From NCBI GenBank assembly GCA_029964075.1, contig CM057136.1, positions 7,068,001 through 7,132,000 on the forward strand: a stretch of DNA of 64,000 bases, in the 5' to 3' direction. The DNA comes from Patiria pectinifera. Taxonomy: Eukaryota; Echinodermata; Asteroidea; Valvatida; Asterinidae. This document shows positions 48,101 to 59,131 of this stretch, in pieces; the first letter of the stretch is position 1, and every line of letters begins with the position of its first letter. The notes under the pieces are model-generated. The model saw only the letters and a list, made by a program, of their open reading frames with translations, made no database searches and was not told where the DNA came from. A program made the translations under genes and the position numbers.

Positions 48101-50660
48101 TTTTATTTATATCTTTGTAATAAAACTAAGGATTCCTCAGAAGCGCTCTTGGCATTGTAGCTGGCAAGCCTGAAGAAACCTGTAGAGAGAAGACAGTGAG
48201 AAGAAATTACAGTTTTAGAGGTGGAAGGAAAACCCTAGAAGACTATTGTTGGGAAAACCATGGAATCAGTTAGGGACTGAAAACCTAATCCACATGTGGA
48301 CCAGGGCAGGAATCAAACCCAGGCCACGGCGGTGGAAGGCGAGGAAACTCCACTGAACGCCAACCTAACTCCAAAGTAGGGCAAAAGGATTGTAGAATGC
48401 TGAATTTCACCTTCTTTTGTCTCCATTTTTATCAGGTATGGGCATGGTACTAGCTGTCTTTTCCATGATCTTGGCAGCTGGAGTTGAATTTGGCCGGAAA
48501 GCAAACATCAACGAGTATGGCTACTTCCCGCAGGTAGTTGCTGGCCAGGTCTTCAACGCCTCGGACTTGTCCGTCTTTGCACAGGTTCCTCAATACGCTT
48601 TTATTGGAGCCAGTGAGATTTTCACAAGTATTACAGGTAGCTATTTTTTTTATACCTTTAACAATTTTGAAAGATGCTGCCTCATTCTTAAGAAAGTTGG
48701 ACACGCCTCTCCCCCCCCCATATTTAAGGTGCCGGGATATCGTAACGTTTGTTCCACCCCCACGTTTTTCGTCTCGAAATAGAAATTGTGGCCTATATTT
48801 GATGCTGTAGCTCAGAATAGTTGTTTCAATGACTCCAAACTCAAAATGATAATCAAATATGATGTGTAAAAAAAAAAAAAAATTGGTTAAAGTGGTCAGA
48901 AGTTGCCTCAGATCGCATCACAGAGCGTCTAGAATCCAAAATTGTTCAAACCCCATGCCAACAAGGTTTCTCACATTCTTCTGACCAAGTTTCACATTGC
49001 TGCTGTACGTGCTCACCTGACAAAAAAACACGCAAACTGATTGGTCAATTTACACTTTCCGATTGACAGTCAGGCCGGGTCTGTTATGGACAATATCCAA
49101 GAAGGTATTTTTTTCCCAATATTTTTTTTTTATTTGTGAAGTTCTGTTTTTCTCTTTGCAGGCCTAGAGTTTGCGTACTCTCAGTCTCCCAAATCAATGC
49201 AAGGAGTGGTCATGGGGCTATTCCTGGTAACTACAGGTCTAGGTAGCTACATTGGTTCTCTGCTGGTCACTGTCGTCAATGCAATTACCTCCAGTAAGTT
49301 GGGTAATTCTTGATAACAATGTAGTTGCATACATCTAGTCCTACTAACCACACTAAGTAGTATCATGCAATGATTAGGTATGAATTCAGCTAGGGACAGC
49401 ATCAGGAATAGATTTCCGGTCTCTCCTAAGTGAATAAATGTGTGCTTGGGAGGTGTTATAAACACTTTGTTTAAGACTATTTTGAGTCTGGAATGCTGAT
49501 ATAATTACTCGAGGCGAAGCCAAGGGTAATAAGGTGTTTCATGGTTATATGCGCCATCTTGTTCGTCCACGGGCAAGATTGGGCATATTTCCGTGAAACA
49601 CCTTATTATTAGCATTTATAAAAACCTTTTCGGTCAAAAAATCAAAACTTTTCGGTCCAAAAGTCACAACAAGTCAAGAATAAAAAATTTCCAACCAATT
49701 TTATCAACAATTAACTTTACTTTATTTTTTGTGATAAATGGAGGTTGGCGCATGCGCCATGTGTACTGCGTCGTCGTTGGCACGCAACTTACAGCTACGC
49801 GATGTCGCGCTGATCCGATGATTTATAGCAACTGCGGGCCCATGTGCATCATGTCAACACTTGCGCGCACTTCGCCGAATAGAAAAACGAACTACTAATG
49901 GCAATTTCCAAAGATGCGTCTTTAGAAAGGCCTTCTTTTGTTGATTTCTTCAAAACAGCTTGCCAGAGAGAATAATTTCACAGGGAGTTTAGTCCCCTTA
50001 CTATCTTTCAACCATTAAAGTATGTTTTTCAACAATAATTATGCCAGTAACTTTTTGGATAGCTGCAAATGATGGACTGTGGCTTTAACCAATACAACGG
50101 TAAAAAGCACTGGATTTCATGGTAGCTGCAATCGGTTTAGTCAGAACGTATGTGTCTTGGGAGCTGAATTCAGGCCCAATTCAAAACATGACTCGGCAAC
50201 TTTTGATTAAATCCCGATACTAGAATATTGTTTTTTTTTTTTTTGGAATATACAGCATTCACTGAGCTTAAACTTCATCGGTTTATTTGTTCAGCATATG
50301 GCCCGTAACCTTCTTTATAGATTTGAGCACTTTATTGTTGCTTCAAACGAACATAATTATGCACAAATTGCAAATGATGGACGCTACTTTTATTTGGATG
50401 CAGGTGGTGGGGAGTGGATTCCGGATGAAGTCAACTACGGTCACCTTGAGTACTTCTTCCTCGTCTTGGCTGTGATCATGGCCATCGACTTCGGCTGTTT
50501 CTTGTTCATCGCGAGGGGCTACATCTATGTCAAGGATGCCGAGATACAGCATGACGACCAGTGCAGCGACCAACCTCCGGACCCTGGGGATAATGGAGAA
50601 CCAATGTCCCGCAGGGGAAAAAAGCCGGGCATTCAGGATGAAAACACGCCCCTTTTTTAG
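39182..50660 (+). CDS. Proton-coupled peptide/histidine transporter, SLC15A4 (PHT1)-like, copy 2
   Basis: Paralogue of the gene at 10372. Exons: 39182-39566, 43920-44127, 44248-44417, 44615-44832, 46723-46909, 48436-48636, 49162-49293, 50404-50660; 585 aa. Exons 1-7 match copy 1 in length and phase; exon 8 is two codons shorter, one codon (SGGEW for SAGSEW) lost at the join. ExxER (ELCER, 58-62), FYWFINVGS, GLEFAYSQSPKSMQG and twelve hydrophobic segments are intact. The C-terminus DENTPLF is a weaker version of the acidic dileucine in copy 1. An acceptor at 39120 followed by the same ATTTGC start of UTR shows that a 5' leader exon exists. No frameshift or stop is seen, so both copies look functional. 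Substrates (histidine, small peptides) are inferred from the family. Confidence 0.93.
39845..40258 (-). repeat. Dispersed repeat with ATGACATCACA motif, intron 1
   Basis: Same family as 20400-20760 and, reversed, 37386-38000; ends at GCATGGACCCTTTAA against the next element. Confidence 0.55.
40259..40792 (+). mobile_element. TTAA-family MITE with palindromic core (copy D), intron 1
   Basis: TTTAAAGGGAATGTACATC ... GCAAATGTTGTATATTCCC with TTAA ends. The palindrome at 40600-40627 is perfect: arm CCAACGGTGGTCGG and its exact complement. Its seventh base differs from other copies in both arms. Confidence 0.8.
41218..41703. mobile_element. Tc1/mariner-type fold-back MITE, intron 1
   Basis: CAGGGCGAGTC ... 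TTTACTCACCCTG with TA outside both ends; inverted arms as in the 33623 copy. Confidence 0.8.
41905..42560 (-). mobile_element. TTAA-family MITE with palindromic core (copy E), interrupted
   Basis: Family landmarks ACAACATTTGCCAAC, AAGCATCCTGTGAAA and GGGTCAGGGAACCAGACTAC. The palindrome at 42308-42335 is imperfect. A GGCC-type MITE (41979-42244) is inserted in its left third. Confidence 0.65.
41979..42244. mobile_element. GGCC-end MITE (TCTGCTTCC family), nested
   Basis: GGCCAAAAATAGGTCTGC ... GCAGAATTATTAGTTTTG and a closing GGGC. The same family is at 63179-63434, where a clean 3-bp target duplication is seen. Confidence 0.7.
42590..43097 (+). mobile_element. TTAA-family MITE with palindromic core (copy F), full length
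   Basis: TTAAAGGGAATATACATC ... GTTGTATTTTCCCTTTAA. The perfect 28-bp palindrome at 42916-42943 has arm CCAACGCTGGTCGG. About 90 percent like copy G by eye. Confidence 0.85.
43330..43850. mobile_element. Second mariner-type fold-back MITE family (CAGGGTGTC)
   Basis: Starts CAGGGTGTC preceded by TA and ends ACACCCTG followed by TG, a decayed TA. The inner arms are inverted copies (TTTCAACAATGAAAAAC on the left, its reverse on the right). Ends 69 bases before exon 2 of transporter copy 2. Confidence 0.7.
45340..46020 (+). repeat. GC-rich degenerate minisatellites, intron 4
   Basis: 45345-45530 holds two roughly 105-base units (GACGGACGCACGTTCCC / GACGGACGCATGCTTCC with CATACACCGG). From 45560 to 46010 follow imperfect 60-70-base units built on GTTGCTCCGCATGGGAG and TCTATGGAGCGGAGCC. 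The composition contrasts sharply with the AT-rich intron around it. Confidence 0.8.
46910..48435 (+). other. Intron 5 of transporter copy 2
   Basis: 1.5 kb, against 11.3 kb in copy 1. Contains only repeat R (48115-48400) and AT-rich sequence; no GPCR, LINE or minisatellite. Confidence 0.7.
48115..48400 (+). repeat. Interspersed repeat R, longest copy
   Basis: AAGGATTCCTCAGAAGCGC ... GGAATCAAACCCAGGCC, about 285 bases, ending 35 bases before the exon 6 acceptor. It reaches further right than the copies at 7503 and 36490. Confidence 0.6.
48868..48965 (-). mobile_element. Fragment of the GGATCC hAT MITE family, intron 6
   Basis: AAAGTGGTCAGAAGTTGCC ... CAGAGCGTCTAGAATCC matches the interior of 53564-53875 and 59954-60269. 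Confidence 0.6.
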
Positions 50661-51510
50661 TGATTCTCGGATGATGTAGACACTTTGTCTTCCTGTTTCT
50701 ATCATCTCCTTCTTTCTGGGTGAGTGAAAAAAAAAGTGACCCGGATGAAAGGTTTTTGTTTCTTAAAATCCAATGACATTTGATACACCAATTAAGTATA
50801 TCTTAATGGAGCATGTTCTTTCACTCATCTGAAAAAAAAGAATGACTGAAATTGATCCATGCTGTCGGACGTTATGCGGTTTTACTAAATAACCCATTTT
50901 TACAGCTGTCCATGGAATGCCATTATAGCTATTGAGCTGAGTGAGAATTACAGATTCACACACGCGTTCAAATGAAATGAGAGTTTAATAATTGAAATCA
51001 AGAATGCAACATTATTGTTACCATCAGATTTTGTGATTTGAATGTGAGGAACAAAGTCGACTCTTTCTTTCTGAAATATCGAAGACGATTTTTGTATGTT
51101 TTCCTTTGCAAGTTCTCGTTCATTCATCGCGGTGGGAAAACATTCATGTTTCATTGTACTCTATGGGTATTCATCAGTTCGTAGAACGGTAAATGATCAG
51201 TGGTGGACAGCCGAGTTTTGTGATCTTTTTATTGAAATAGACATAACTGTAGAATAGAGTATGCAAATTACGTTAAAATTTCCATAGCTAAAAGTCAATA
51301 AGATATACGTCATCCCTTTTTTTCTTTTTATGAAATGGAGCAAGCCAAATATTTTAAAACTATTTTTCAAATTTGGTCACTTTCTTTTTGACTCACCCCA
51401 TATGTGTTTGCTTGTATGTGAATGCGCTTTGTCATTGTGCCTGTAACACCCATTTCATACTAATGCTCAGAGCCACTTTTTTTGGAAGATTTTAATTAAA
51501 GGAAAGGTCC

Positions 51511-51658
51511 GAGAGCAACACCTTGAGCTCCATTTGGTTTTCCTAGACCTTGTCAAAGCCTTTGACTCAGTAAACCGAGACTTGGTATGGGCCATCCTCC
51601 TGAAGATTGGTATCCCAACCAAAGTAGTGAACATCATCAAAAGCTGCCACTCTGGTCC
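51511..51658 (+). pseudogene. 148-bp fragment of a LINE reverse transcriptase inserted in duplicated DNA
   Basis: Encodes the reverse transcriptase stretch LDLVKAFDSVNRDLVWAIL followed by KIGIPTKVVNIIKSCHSG, typical of non-LTR elements (the first catalytic aspartate region). GGTCC stands at 51506-51510 and again at 51654-51658. Two paralogous sites (30990 and 52200) lack it, so it is an insertion without poly(A) or LINE ends. Confidence 0.8.
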
Positions 51659-52119
51659 CAATGCTTTTTGGGTGTGGCACCCCGAAAGAGTAATTTTAAA
51701 ATTGAAATAATGAACATCAGGTGGCATAACAGAAGTTACAAACTTCCCAGTGAGACATTAAACAAAGAACAAAATCAGTCTACCCTAAATTATCAGGGTT
51801 TTTTTTCAATTCAGCTTTTAGACTTGACTAAAGTCGGACTTAAGTCGATACCCATAAATACACTCTGCCATCACAACCCAGGCCTGACTTCCATCAGCAC
51901 TGTACTGCCTTAAAGTGCAACAAATGCCACATTAACATGCGTTCCACTTCAGTGTGTGTACGTGTCTGCATACTGCACAGACCAAGCGCAGTGCCCGACT
52001 CGGACCAAGTCTAAAGCTCGATTGTTAAACAAGCGCAACAAAGCTTTTTTTTAAGAGATCTTGCCCACAAATCCTTCAAAAAATTGTTAATTCAAGGACA
52101 TCATATTGTTTGAAATGTG

Positions 52120-52430
52120 TTCAGAAAAAAACACCCATTTCATACTAATGTTCAGAGTCACGCTAAACCAGTTTTTTTTGGAGATTTTAATCAAAGGGAG
52201 GGTCCCCATGCTTTTTGGGTGTGGCACCCTAAAAAAGTAATTTTAAACTTCATATGATGAACATTAGGTAGCATAGCAGAAGTAATGAACTTTCCAATGA
52301 TATTATAAACAAAGAACAAAATCGATCTACGCTAAATTATCAAAAAAAAAATTATTCTGCTTTTAGACTTGACTAAAGTCGGACTTAAAGAGATCTTGCC
52401 TACAAATCCTTAAAAAAAACCTGTTCATTC
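52120..52430 (+). repeat. Local duplicate of 51440-51850
   Basis: ACACCCATTTCATACTAATG, GGGTGTGGCACCC and TTTTAGACTTGACTAAAGTC occur in the same order in both, and also once in copy 1 (30920-31670). Confidence 0.7.
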
Positions 52431-53563
52431 AAGGACATCATATATTGTTTGGAAATTTGTTCAGGAAAAAAAAACAAATTCAAAAAAATAATAATTCCTG
52501 TCTGAAACCAAGACTTATTTGGGTCGATCTTAGTCACTTTTAATACTATTTAGTTCAGCCGAACTCTTGACGCCAGTTTAAAATGGCTGCAAAATTTCAG
52601 TCTTTCCGCATTTATGTTTGAGAAACACTGACAAAATGACGGTTTTCAAACAGTTGAGCTATTCATTAGTAAGAAATGTGATTGGCAGACAGTCCCTCAA
52701 CAACCAAGAAATTGTACTTTTCGAAATAATATACAGAAATGTTACAGTGCTATAGTGTTAAAAAAATAATAATATGGAGTATTAATGTATAAGTTTACAG
52801 CTTATAGAGGATTACAGGTTGCTTTTTTTTTTGCTGGCAAAGTTGTTAAGCCAAAGCTTGATATAAATATTGGACCAAAGATGACTTTTTAAAGAAGAAT
52901 ATGTTAAGTGCTACACGCACATGCTCGAATAAATGTAAATCAAGTGCTAAACATTTTGTGAAATTAGAGTTATATATTGACCATACTGTTACTTTTGTGG
53001 AAGCTGTACCGGTCCAGTTTGTCTGTAATCTGTAATTCTACTTGTGTATTCAAAACTTGAAAGTAGTGCTTATATTATTTAGTCAAAAATATTATTATTA
53101 TTATAGGGACCAGTGAAATGAATTTTACACTGGAACATACATGTGTTGCAAATATGCATTCCTCTGAAAATGTATACAAACTATGAAACCTCCCTTTTTG
53201 GCTAAAATTGTAAACTTTTTTTCAAATGTTTAAAATGTTTCATGCTTTTACTGGCAACTGAGGGCGCTGTTGCTGTGATGTCACTTTAGGAACAGACTCT
53301 TAGAATTGAGGTGTTTCTCTTCAAATGGTAAACTCAAAATGTTGCTCATTGAAAATATTTTTTTTTTTTTTGCACATAAAGGTTTGTCGTTGTCGTACTG
53401 TCATGTGCTGAAACAACAATGAATCATCGAAAAATAGAAAAGCAACAGCAAAAAACACAAATTCATGTGATTTGTTATGCTCAGTGAAGCTGATGTTCCG
53501 GGAAGTCTGCCTTGAATGACATCACAGCTTAATTACACACTTTAGCGCATTTCGTGTCTGCAT

Positions 53564-53875
53564 CAAGGGCGGATCCAGAACACAATTTTGGAGGGGGCCA
53601 AAAAAATTTGTGGTCCCCCCAAAAAGTGGGTCCAAAAAATTACGGCATGGAGTTCGGGGCCCGCGTAAGGGCCCCGACAATTTTTTGGATTCTAGATGCT
53701 CTGTGGTGCGATCTGAGGCAATTTCTGACCACTTTAACCAATGTTTTTTTGAGGAAAAGATGGTGGTGTACTCATTGCCTGCCTTTATTGCGATGTCACA
53801 TAAAAAAAAAAAAATTGGTTTCGTTTGGGGGGGGGCATGGCCCCCTTTGGCCCCCCCCCCCTGGATCCGCCCTTG
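53564..53875. mobile_element. hAT MITE (CAAGGGCGGATCC family) with 8-bp target duplication
   Basis: CAAGGGCGGATCCAG / CTGGATCCGCCCTTG ends, flanked by perfect GTCTGCAT duplications (53556-53563 and 53876-53883). Subterminal G and C runs. Interior reading frames recur in the other copies and are not genes. Confidence 0.9.
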
Positions 53876-53991
53876 GTCTGCATAGTGATTCATAATAATT
53901 CTGTTACTGTTTTAAGGAAATTATCAACAGCGATCATAAGATGGACAAACTTTTTTTGTGGAAATTTGTTTGTATATGGGAGCAACAAACA

Positions 53992-54160
53992 GCGGCATAG
54001 GTGTGAACGTCGTTGGGGGCACAGCCCCCCCCCCCCCTAAAAAAATTGTCACCCCCACTGGAAATTTGTTAGACCTATAAGTGACCAGGGTGAATGGGTT
54101 TAATAGAAATTGGGCAGCTGCCCCCCCCCCCCTCGCCCCCATGGTGAGAACCTACGCCGC
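53992..54160. mobile_element. Short hAT-like MITE, copy-2 specific
   Basis: GCGGCATAGG / CCTACGCCGC ends, AACAAACA on both sides (one extra A on the right). Copy 1 shows the empty site GAGCAACAAACAATGC at about 34102. Confidence 0.75.
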
Positions 54161-55071
54161 AAACAAACAATCATTGAAAAGGACTTTGATTTTCCCAGGG
54201 AAAATACTATGCAATATGAATTTTGTCACATTTTTGAATTTCAAAGCAAACTAGACAGTTTTTGTGCTTGAAATGTACTCGTCTTTTTCATGAGCCTACT
54301 TTAGATTTTTCAAAAAGAAGTACAAAAAAAATTCTATAACAAACGTTAACAAAAACTATTTATTAATTCACTAATTCCTTTCTAACCGATACTGATTTGT
54401 ACATATCGGTATTGTATTTTAATGTACTGAGCAAGTTAATAATTATGTAGAAAATAATTATGATAGAAAAAGTTTGATATTCATGAATATGTAACCAGGA
54501 CGCAGTATTATCTGAAATTAGCCTTTTGTCTATTAGACTCAGGAAATTTACACTTTTTTAATTCGTTTTTTTTAGTAATTTTTTATTGAATTTGGGATGA
54601 AAACGCTTCAGATGTCTGCCGTAATAACAGTATTAATAATGTGACACATTTCATATGTGAGGCTGATATACTTTTTTCACATAAATTTTGCAGAGATCTA
54701 TTTTTTAATGGTAACATTTATATTAACTTTTGAAAAAAATATGATCCAGAAACAACTGACAGTATTTACCTTGTATACTAGTTCGATTTTGTTGATGTTT
54801 TGATTCATTGTAAATCAAAGTGGTTACAATTGTTTTAGTTTTCTTAATAAATAACATGAAATATATTGAATAAAGCTTACAAAAATTGAGGGAAAAAAGT
54901 GGAAAAGACTAATGAATTTTATTGTCAAAAGGTTCATCCTGTCCAGTGAGAGTAACCATTGAGACATCAGTTCACCTTAGGCTACCAAATAAAGAAATCT
55001 GCAGCCGAACTTTTTTTGTCATTAAAGGCAAACTGCTTACCGGTACCACATCTGTTTAAAAAAAACTAACC

Positions 55072-55594
55072 TTAAAGGGAATATACATCATTTGTTTTTG
55101 CTGTAATTTTCAGAAATGGATGGAATTTGGGGGCTGGACATATATAGCAAATATAGTTACACTGACTTTTTTAGGTTTTGGGTTCGAAAATGCTATAAAA
55201 ACCAAGAACAACAATCATTTTCCTGTTGTCTGGTTCCCTGACTCCATATAAGAAGAAACAGAGCAGTTTACATACAATGGGGAATTGTAAGGTCAGGGAA
55301 CTAGTCTAGCTGGCTTGTACCCGTTCATAAGTGTGCAATCGATTGCAAACAAGTGCAATGGTCCATTGGGGCCAGTATTGGAAAAAAAAAGCCAGTGTTT
55401 TCCAACGCTGGTCGGCCGACCAGCGTTGGAAATTGATACAAAAATACCACTTTTCTTGAAAATGACAGTATACCAGGTGCCATGATTAAACAGGATGCTT
55501 TACACTGTCATTCACTAACAGTCCAGCAGGGTATTTCAAAATGATTTGGTAGTTTTATTTTTAGATGTTTGCAAATGTTGTATTTTCCCTTTAA
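55072..55594 (+). mobile_element. TTAA-family MITE with palindromic core (copy G), full length
   Basis: TTAAAGGGAATATACATC ... TGTTGTATTTTCCCTTTAA, with a perfect palindrome at 55402-55429 (arm CCAACGCTGGTCGG). Directly joined to the next element. Confidence 0.85.
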
Positions 55595-55980
55595 GGCCAA
55601 AAAAAAAAGTCTCCGGTTTCTGGTATGCGCGCGCGTCGCTGTCAGTAGCCATGCGCGTCGGCAAAATGAAAAAGTTTTTTTTCAATGAAAGATGATGTCT
55701 CAAAACCGCCAAACTCACTGGTTTGACTGGAATCCTGCTGCTGCACAATTTTAACATGTTTTTAGATGGAGTTATGGTCGAGAATAAGCTTTATGTGGCC
55801 TCTCTGGACTCCCAATCCCATATAGGCCTATTTGTACTAAGTTTAGTCGGGCACCATTTGCAGTCATCACACGCCGGGCATTTGAAGCAAAAAAGTCAGG
55901 TAAAAAAAAAAAAAGCCGCGTCGCCGCACCACTTTTTGGGCAAGCTCCATACCAGAAACCGGAGACTTTTTTTTTTGGCC
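55595..55980. mobile_element. GGCC-end (PIF/Harbinger-like) MITE with perfect terminal repeats
   Basis: Terminal inverted repeats of at least 33 bases without mismatch: GGCC, ten A, then GTCTCCGGTTTCTGGTATG, mirrored at the right end. TAA lies outside both ends (55592-55594 and 55981-55983), the TWA target of Harbinger elements. Looks recent. Confidence 0.9.
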
Positions 55981-56285
55981 TAAACGATCATTATAACAAC
56001 AAAATGAGCCCCCCATAAAATTCTATATACCCCAACTAAACAAAAACATGGCAGTTCCACAAAGAACAAGATAAACACTACTGCCATGTGCAGTATCATG
56101 TCATTTAGTCAACATCTTTGATCTTTGGCACAAATATACCCATAGATAATACAAAGTCATTTTGTAAGTGACCAGGAAGGGGACATTATTGACCTTTATG
56201 TGTTGCAGGTGTGTAACCCCCCCCCACCCCCACCCCCAAAAGTCTTTAACTAAAATGGGACAAAAACTAATAAAGGGCATGCTAA

Positions 56286-56567
56286 GGCCAAATAAACCAC
56301 CAAAAACGATGTTAAGCGTCCCCGCCGCCTGCCTATTTGGAGGCTGCCTCTTTTTTTTTAAACCGATTTTAAACAGTGACATCATTTTGGCCTCTTTTGG
56401 CAAGTATGTCATTTCCTGAGTCCAATGGGGGCAATTACAAAAAAACCTGGCGGCCACCTTGAAAAATAGCTCGGTTGGGCGGCCATTTTGGAGGGGACTA
56501 AAAGGGCCTCCGTTTCCTTATTTTTCAAAAAGGCAGGACGCTAAACATGTTTTTTTTTTATTTGGCC
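56286..56567. mobile_element. GGCC-end MITE, second element, copy-2 specific
   Basis: GGCCAAATAAA at the left, TTTATTTGGCC at the right, TAA on both sides (56283-56285, 56568-56570). Copy 1 reads GTGCTAATTTGTAC at about 35251, an empty site with a single TAA. Confidence 0.9.
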
Positions 56568-56918
56568 TAATGTTCTTGAATTTATTCTCAACTTGTTATT
56601 GCCTTCGAATGCAGGAGAAAGTGTTATATATTTCAAAACTTTCTGGGAGGGGTCTGTGAGCAAGCCTTCACTCACTGCCCCCCCCCCCAGCTGGTTGTAT
56701 GCCCATGAAGCATGAATTGAAAGACGATGAATATTATACGCAACATCACATAAAACTGTTGGAGTTAACGCCACCTCAGGTTTACAAAATTTTCTTTTTA
56801 ATAACACTTAAACCGTGCATCATCACACTCACATTGTAAAGTTGCAGACATTTTGAAAGTTAATATTTTCTTCGATGAAAAATGTTTTCCAAGCATATCT
56901 CATTTCGGCAGAACATAA

Positions 56919-57282
56919 GGCCAAATAAAAAAAATACTTGGTCTCTGGTCAGGCCAAAGTTCCGGAATTGATGTGGCGACGCGGCTTTTTTTTTTTTTTT
57001 TAAAGCTTGGATTGTACAGACAAGGTGGGGTACTATTTTGCTTTTTTTGTGTCCTCATGTACATTGGTGTCCTCCATAATTTGCCTTGGTGCCTTTTATC
57101 ATTTGTCTTGGTGCAATTTCCCATTCCTTGGTGCTCTTTGGTAAAAAAAATTGAGGAGGTGCGGCAATAGAGGGCGCTGTTGGAGCTACCGCGGATCATT
57201 TTGAAAAAAAAAAAAGGTTGACGCGCATGATTAAAATCGACGCGCGTGCTGACCAGAGACCGCCTTATTATTTTTTTCGGCC
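56919..57282. mobile_element. GGCC-end MITE, third element
   Basis: GGCCAAATAAAAAAAATAC then GGTCTCTGGTCAG at the left; CTGACCAGAGACCGCC and a closing GGCC at the right; TAA on both sides (56916-56918, 57283-57285). Confidence 0.85.
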
Positions 57283-57285
57283 TAA

Positions 57286-58909
57286 TACATAGAACTAGAC
57301 ATGGCATGTTGTAGGTTGCAAGAAAATAACTGGCTAAACAAAGGATGTGGACAACTCTGATGGTTTTACAAAATAAAAATGACATTTGTTCAATAAAAAA
57401 TGTTGAAATGTTACTATTTAGTAGTTTAAAGTTCATTGTAAAACAAAATGCATATATATTCAGGTAAGCTCGGTGTGATTTCAAAAATTACAACAAAAAA
57501 ATAATATAAGGAAAGCACAGTTGTGAATAAAACAAAAAGGCACTCGGCAGGATGCACTTGAACCCAAAGCCTTGATAACACTGACCTAAATATTTGTGCT
57601 TCATGTTAATTTCGAAAACATGATCAATGCCGATGACTCTAATTTAGAAAAACAAATTAAAACAGTTTGCATAAATAGAATTCAGTAGTTCAGCACACCC
57701 AAAATACAAGGCTTTGTTAACTGTTATATCATTGTACAAACTTGAATAAAAAATAATAATTTTGCAAAGCTGCAACAAAATAACACACTTATTACAAAAA
57801 AATAACACTGTTTGTGAAAAAGGATATGCAAACAAAAATATACCAAGCTATCACTTTGTTCTAAATGTTTGTACAAAACATTAAAAAAGCTAGCATGCAG
57901 GTTGTTTTTTGGGTGGGTTTTATCAGGCATGACAACTTTAGCATGCCAGTATCTTATTAACTTTCAACATTTTTTCTTTGTTTTTCGGTGAGTTTCGTTA
58001 TTATTTTGTTTTATTTTGATTTGTTTTGTGCGGTTTTGTTGTGTTGTGATTTGTTTTGTTCAAAAAAAAGTAAGACAAAGGAAAGTGCACCAAAATTAAT
58101 ATCTCATTTTCCAAATTATTGTTTCAATTTTATTTACAGTTTCAAGACTAGGACCCTGTGTGTTTCTATGTTGGGAACCAATTAGGCTGCCAAAAAAAAA
58201 CCCTGGTGTGATGTGATTGCATACCATGGTTCTTATGACAAATTTGTGTCTTAACCCTAAAAGGGCCAGGTTATTTTGACCATCTCACAGCCGGGGTGGG
58301 GGGGGGGGGATTCTGCCCCACACACTCAGATCTCGGCCATCGAGTGACGAAAAATTATGAAACTTAGTGCATGCATAGAGCAACTCATCATGAACATACC
58401 TAAGAACTTTCATGACTATAGGTTGAAGGGTTTTGGAATTATCGGCTAATTAATTATTCTTATGCACCAATGGTAATTTGCTTTGTGTACAATACATATG
58501 GGGAAAAAATTTCGCTGCGCAGTAACCCATGGTCGGATTTTTTTGTTTTTGGTTAAACAAGGCTAACAAGTCAGGAAAGCTTGGGTCGGGATAAATAAAT
58601 AAATTCCCATCGACACCAGAGATAAATCCCCATACTTCAAAATTCTTCTAAAAATACTCAAAACTCTCACAGGAGTTCAGGCTGCACATAAAAATGATGG
58701 TCAACATGTCGTCTTAATTTTTTTTCTTCAATTTTTGGTGCGTTGAACTATGACTTTTTGAGAAATTCATTCTCAGCCAGGGACCACCCCTAAAATGAAT
58801 ATTTCCCAAACTGGAAAAGTGGCCATTTTGGAAAAGGACCCCTCGACAACACGGCTAAATAGCGCCACTTTGCTCAGAATTGGAAGCCCCAAATCCAGGC
58901 CAGAGGTAT
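57286..58909. other. Gene-free stretch; dispersed repeat at 58318-58500
   Basis: 58318-58500 (CAGATCTCGGCCATCGAGTG ...) matches 17890-18130. Otherwise AT-rich, with a T/G-rich run near 58000; no gene supported. Confidence 0.4.
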
Positions 58910-58980
58910 GTACCCCAAAATCCTTAGGATTAGGGTTAGGGTTGGGGAACATCAGTATTGGGGAACATAGGTATGCACCT
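58910..58980 (+). repeat. Half copy of the telomere-like inverted repeat
   Basis: GGATTAGGGTTAGGGTTGG then GGGGAACATCAGTATTGG and a closing ATAGGTATGCACC, the right arm of the 11817-11975 element. Confidence 0.6.
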
Positions 58981-59019
58981 GTCTTCCATCATAAGGTCTG
59001 CGGATGGATTTTTGGCATA

Positions 59020-59025
59020 TTTATT
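59020..59025 (-). terminator. Poly(A) signal for the minus-strand exon at 59132
   Basis: AATAAA on the minus strand (TTTATT on +), about 107 bases after the stop codon. Confidence 0.45.
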
Positions 59026-59131
59026 GGGTTGCGCCCTTAATAAGTTTGAGAAATGAAACGGGGGGTATACCCAGTGGAACGAAATAGCGCCCTCTATGTA
59101 CATGTACTTGAAAAAAAAGTCCTAGTGATTC

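Larger units (their letters stand above)
38360..56690 (+). repeat. Tandem segmental duplication, copy 2
   Basis: Partner of 7195-35330; anchors are listed there. Shorter because intron 5 lacks the nested interval. Confidence 0.85.

Noticed and set aside
53522-53895. Frames on both strands, repeated at 59900-60223
   Set aside because: The same peptides recur in each copy of a hAT MITE; they are not protein genes.
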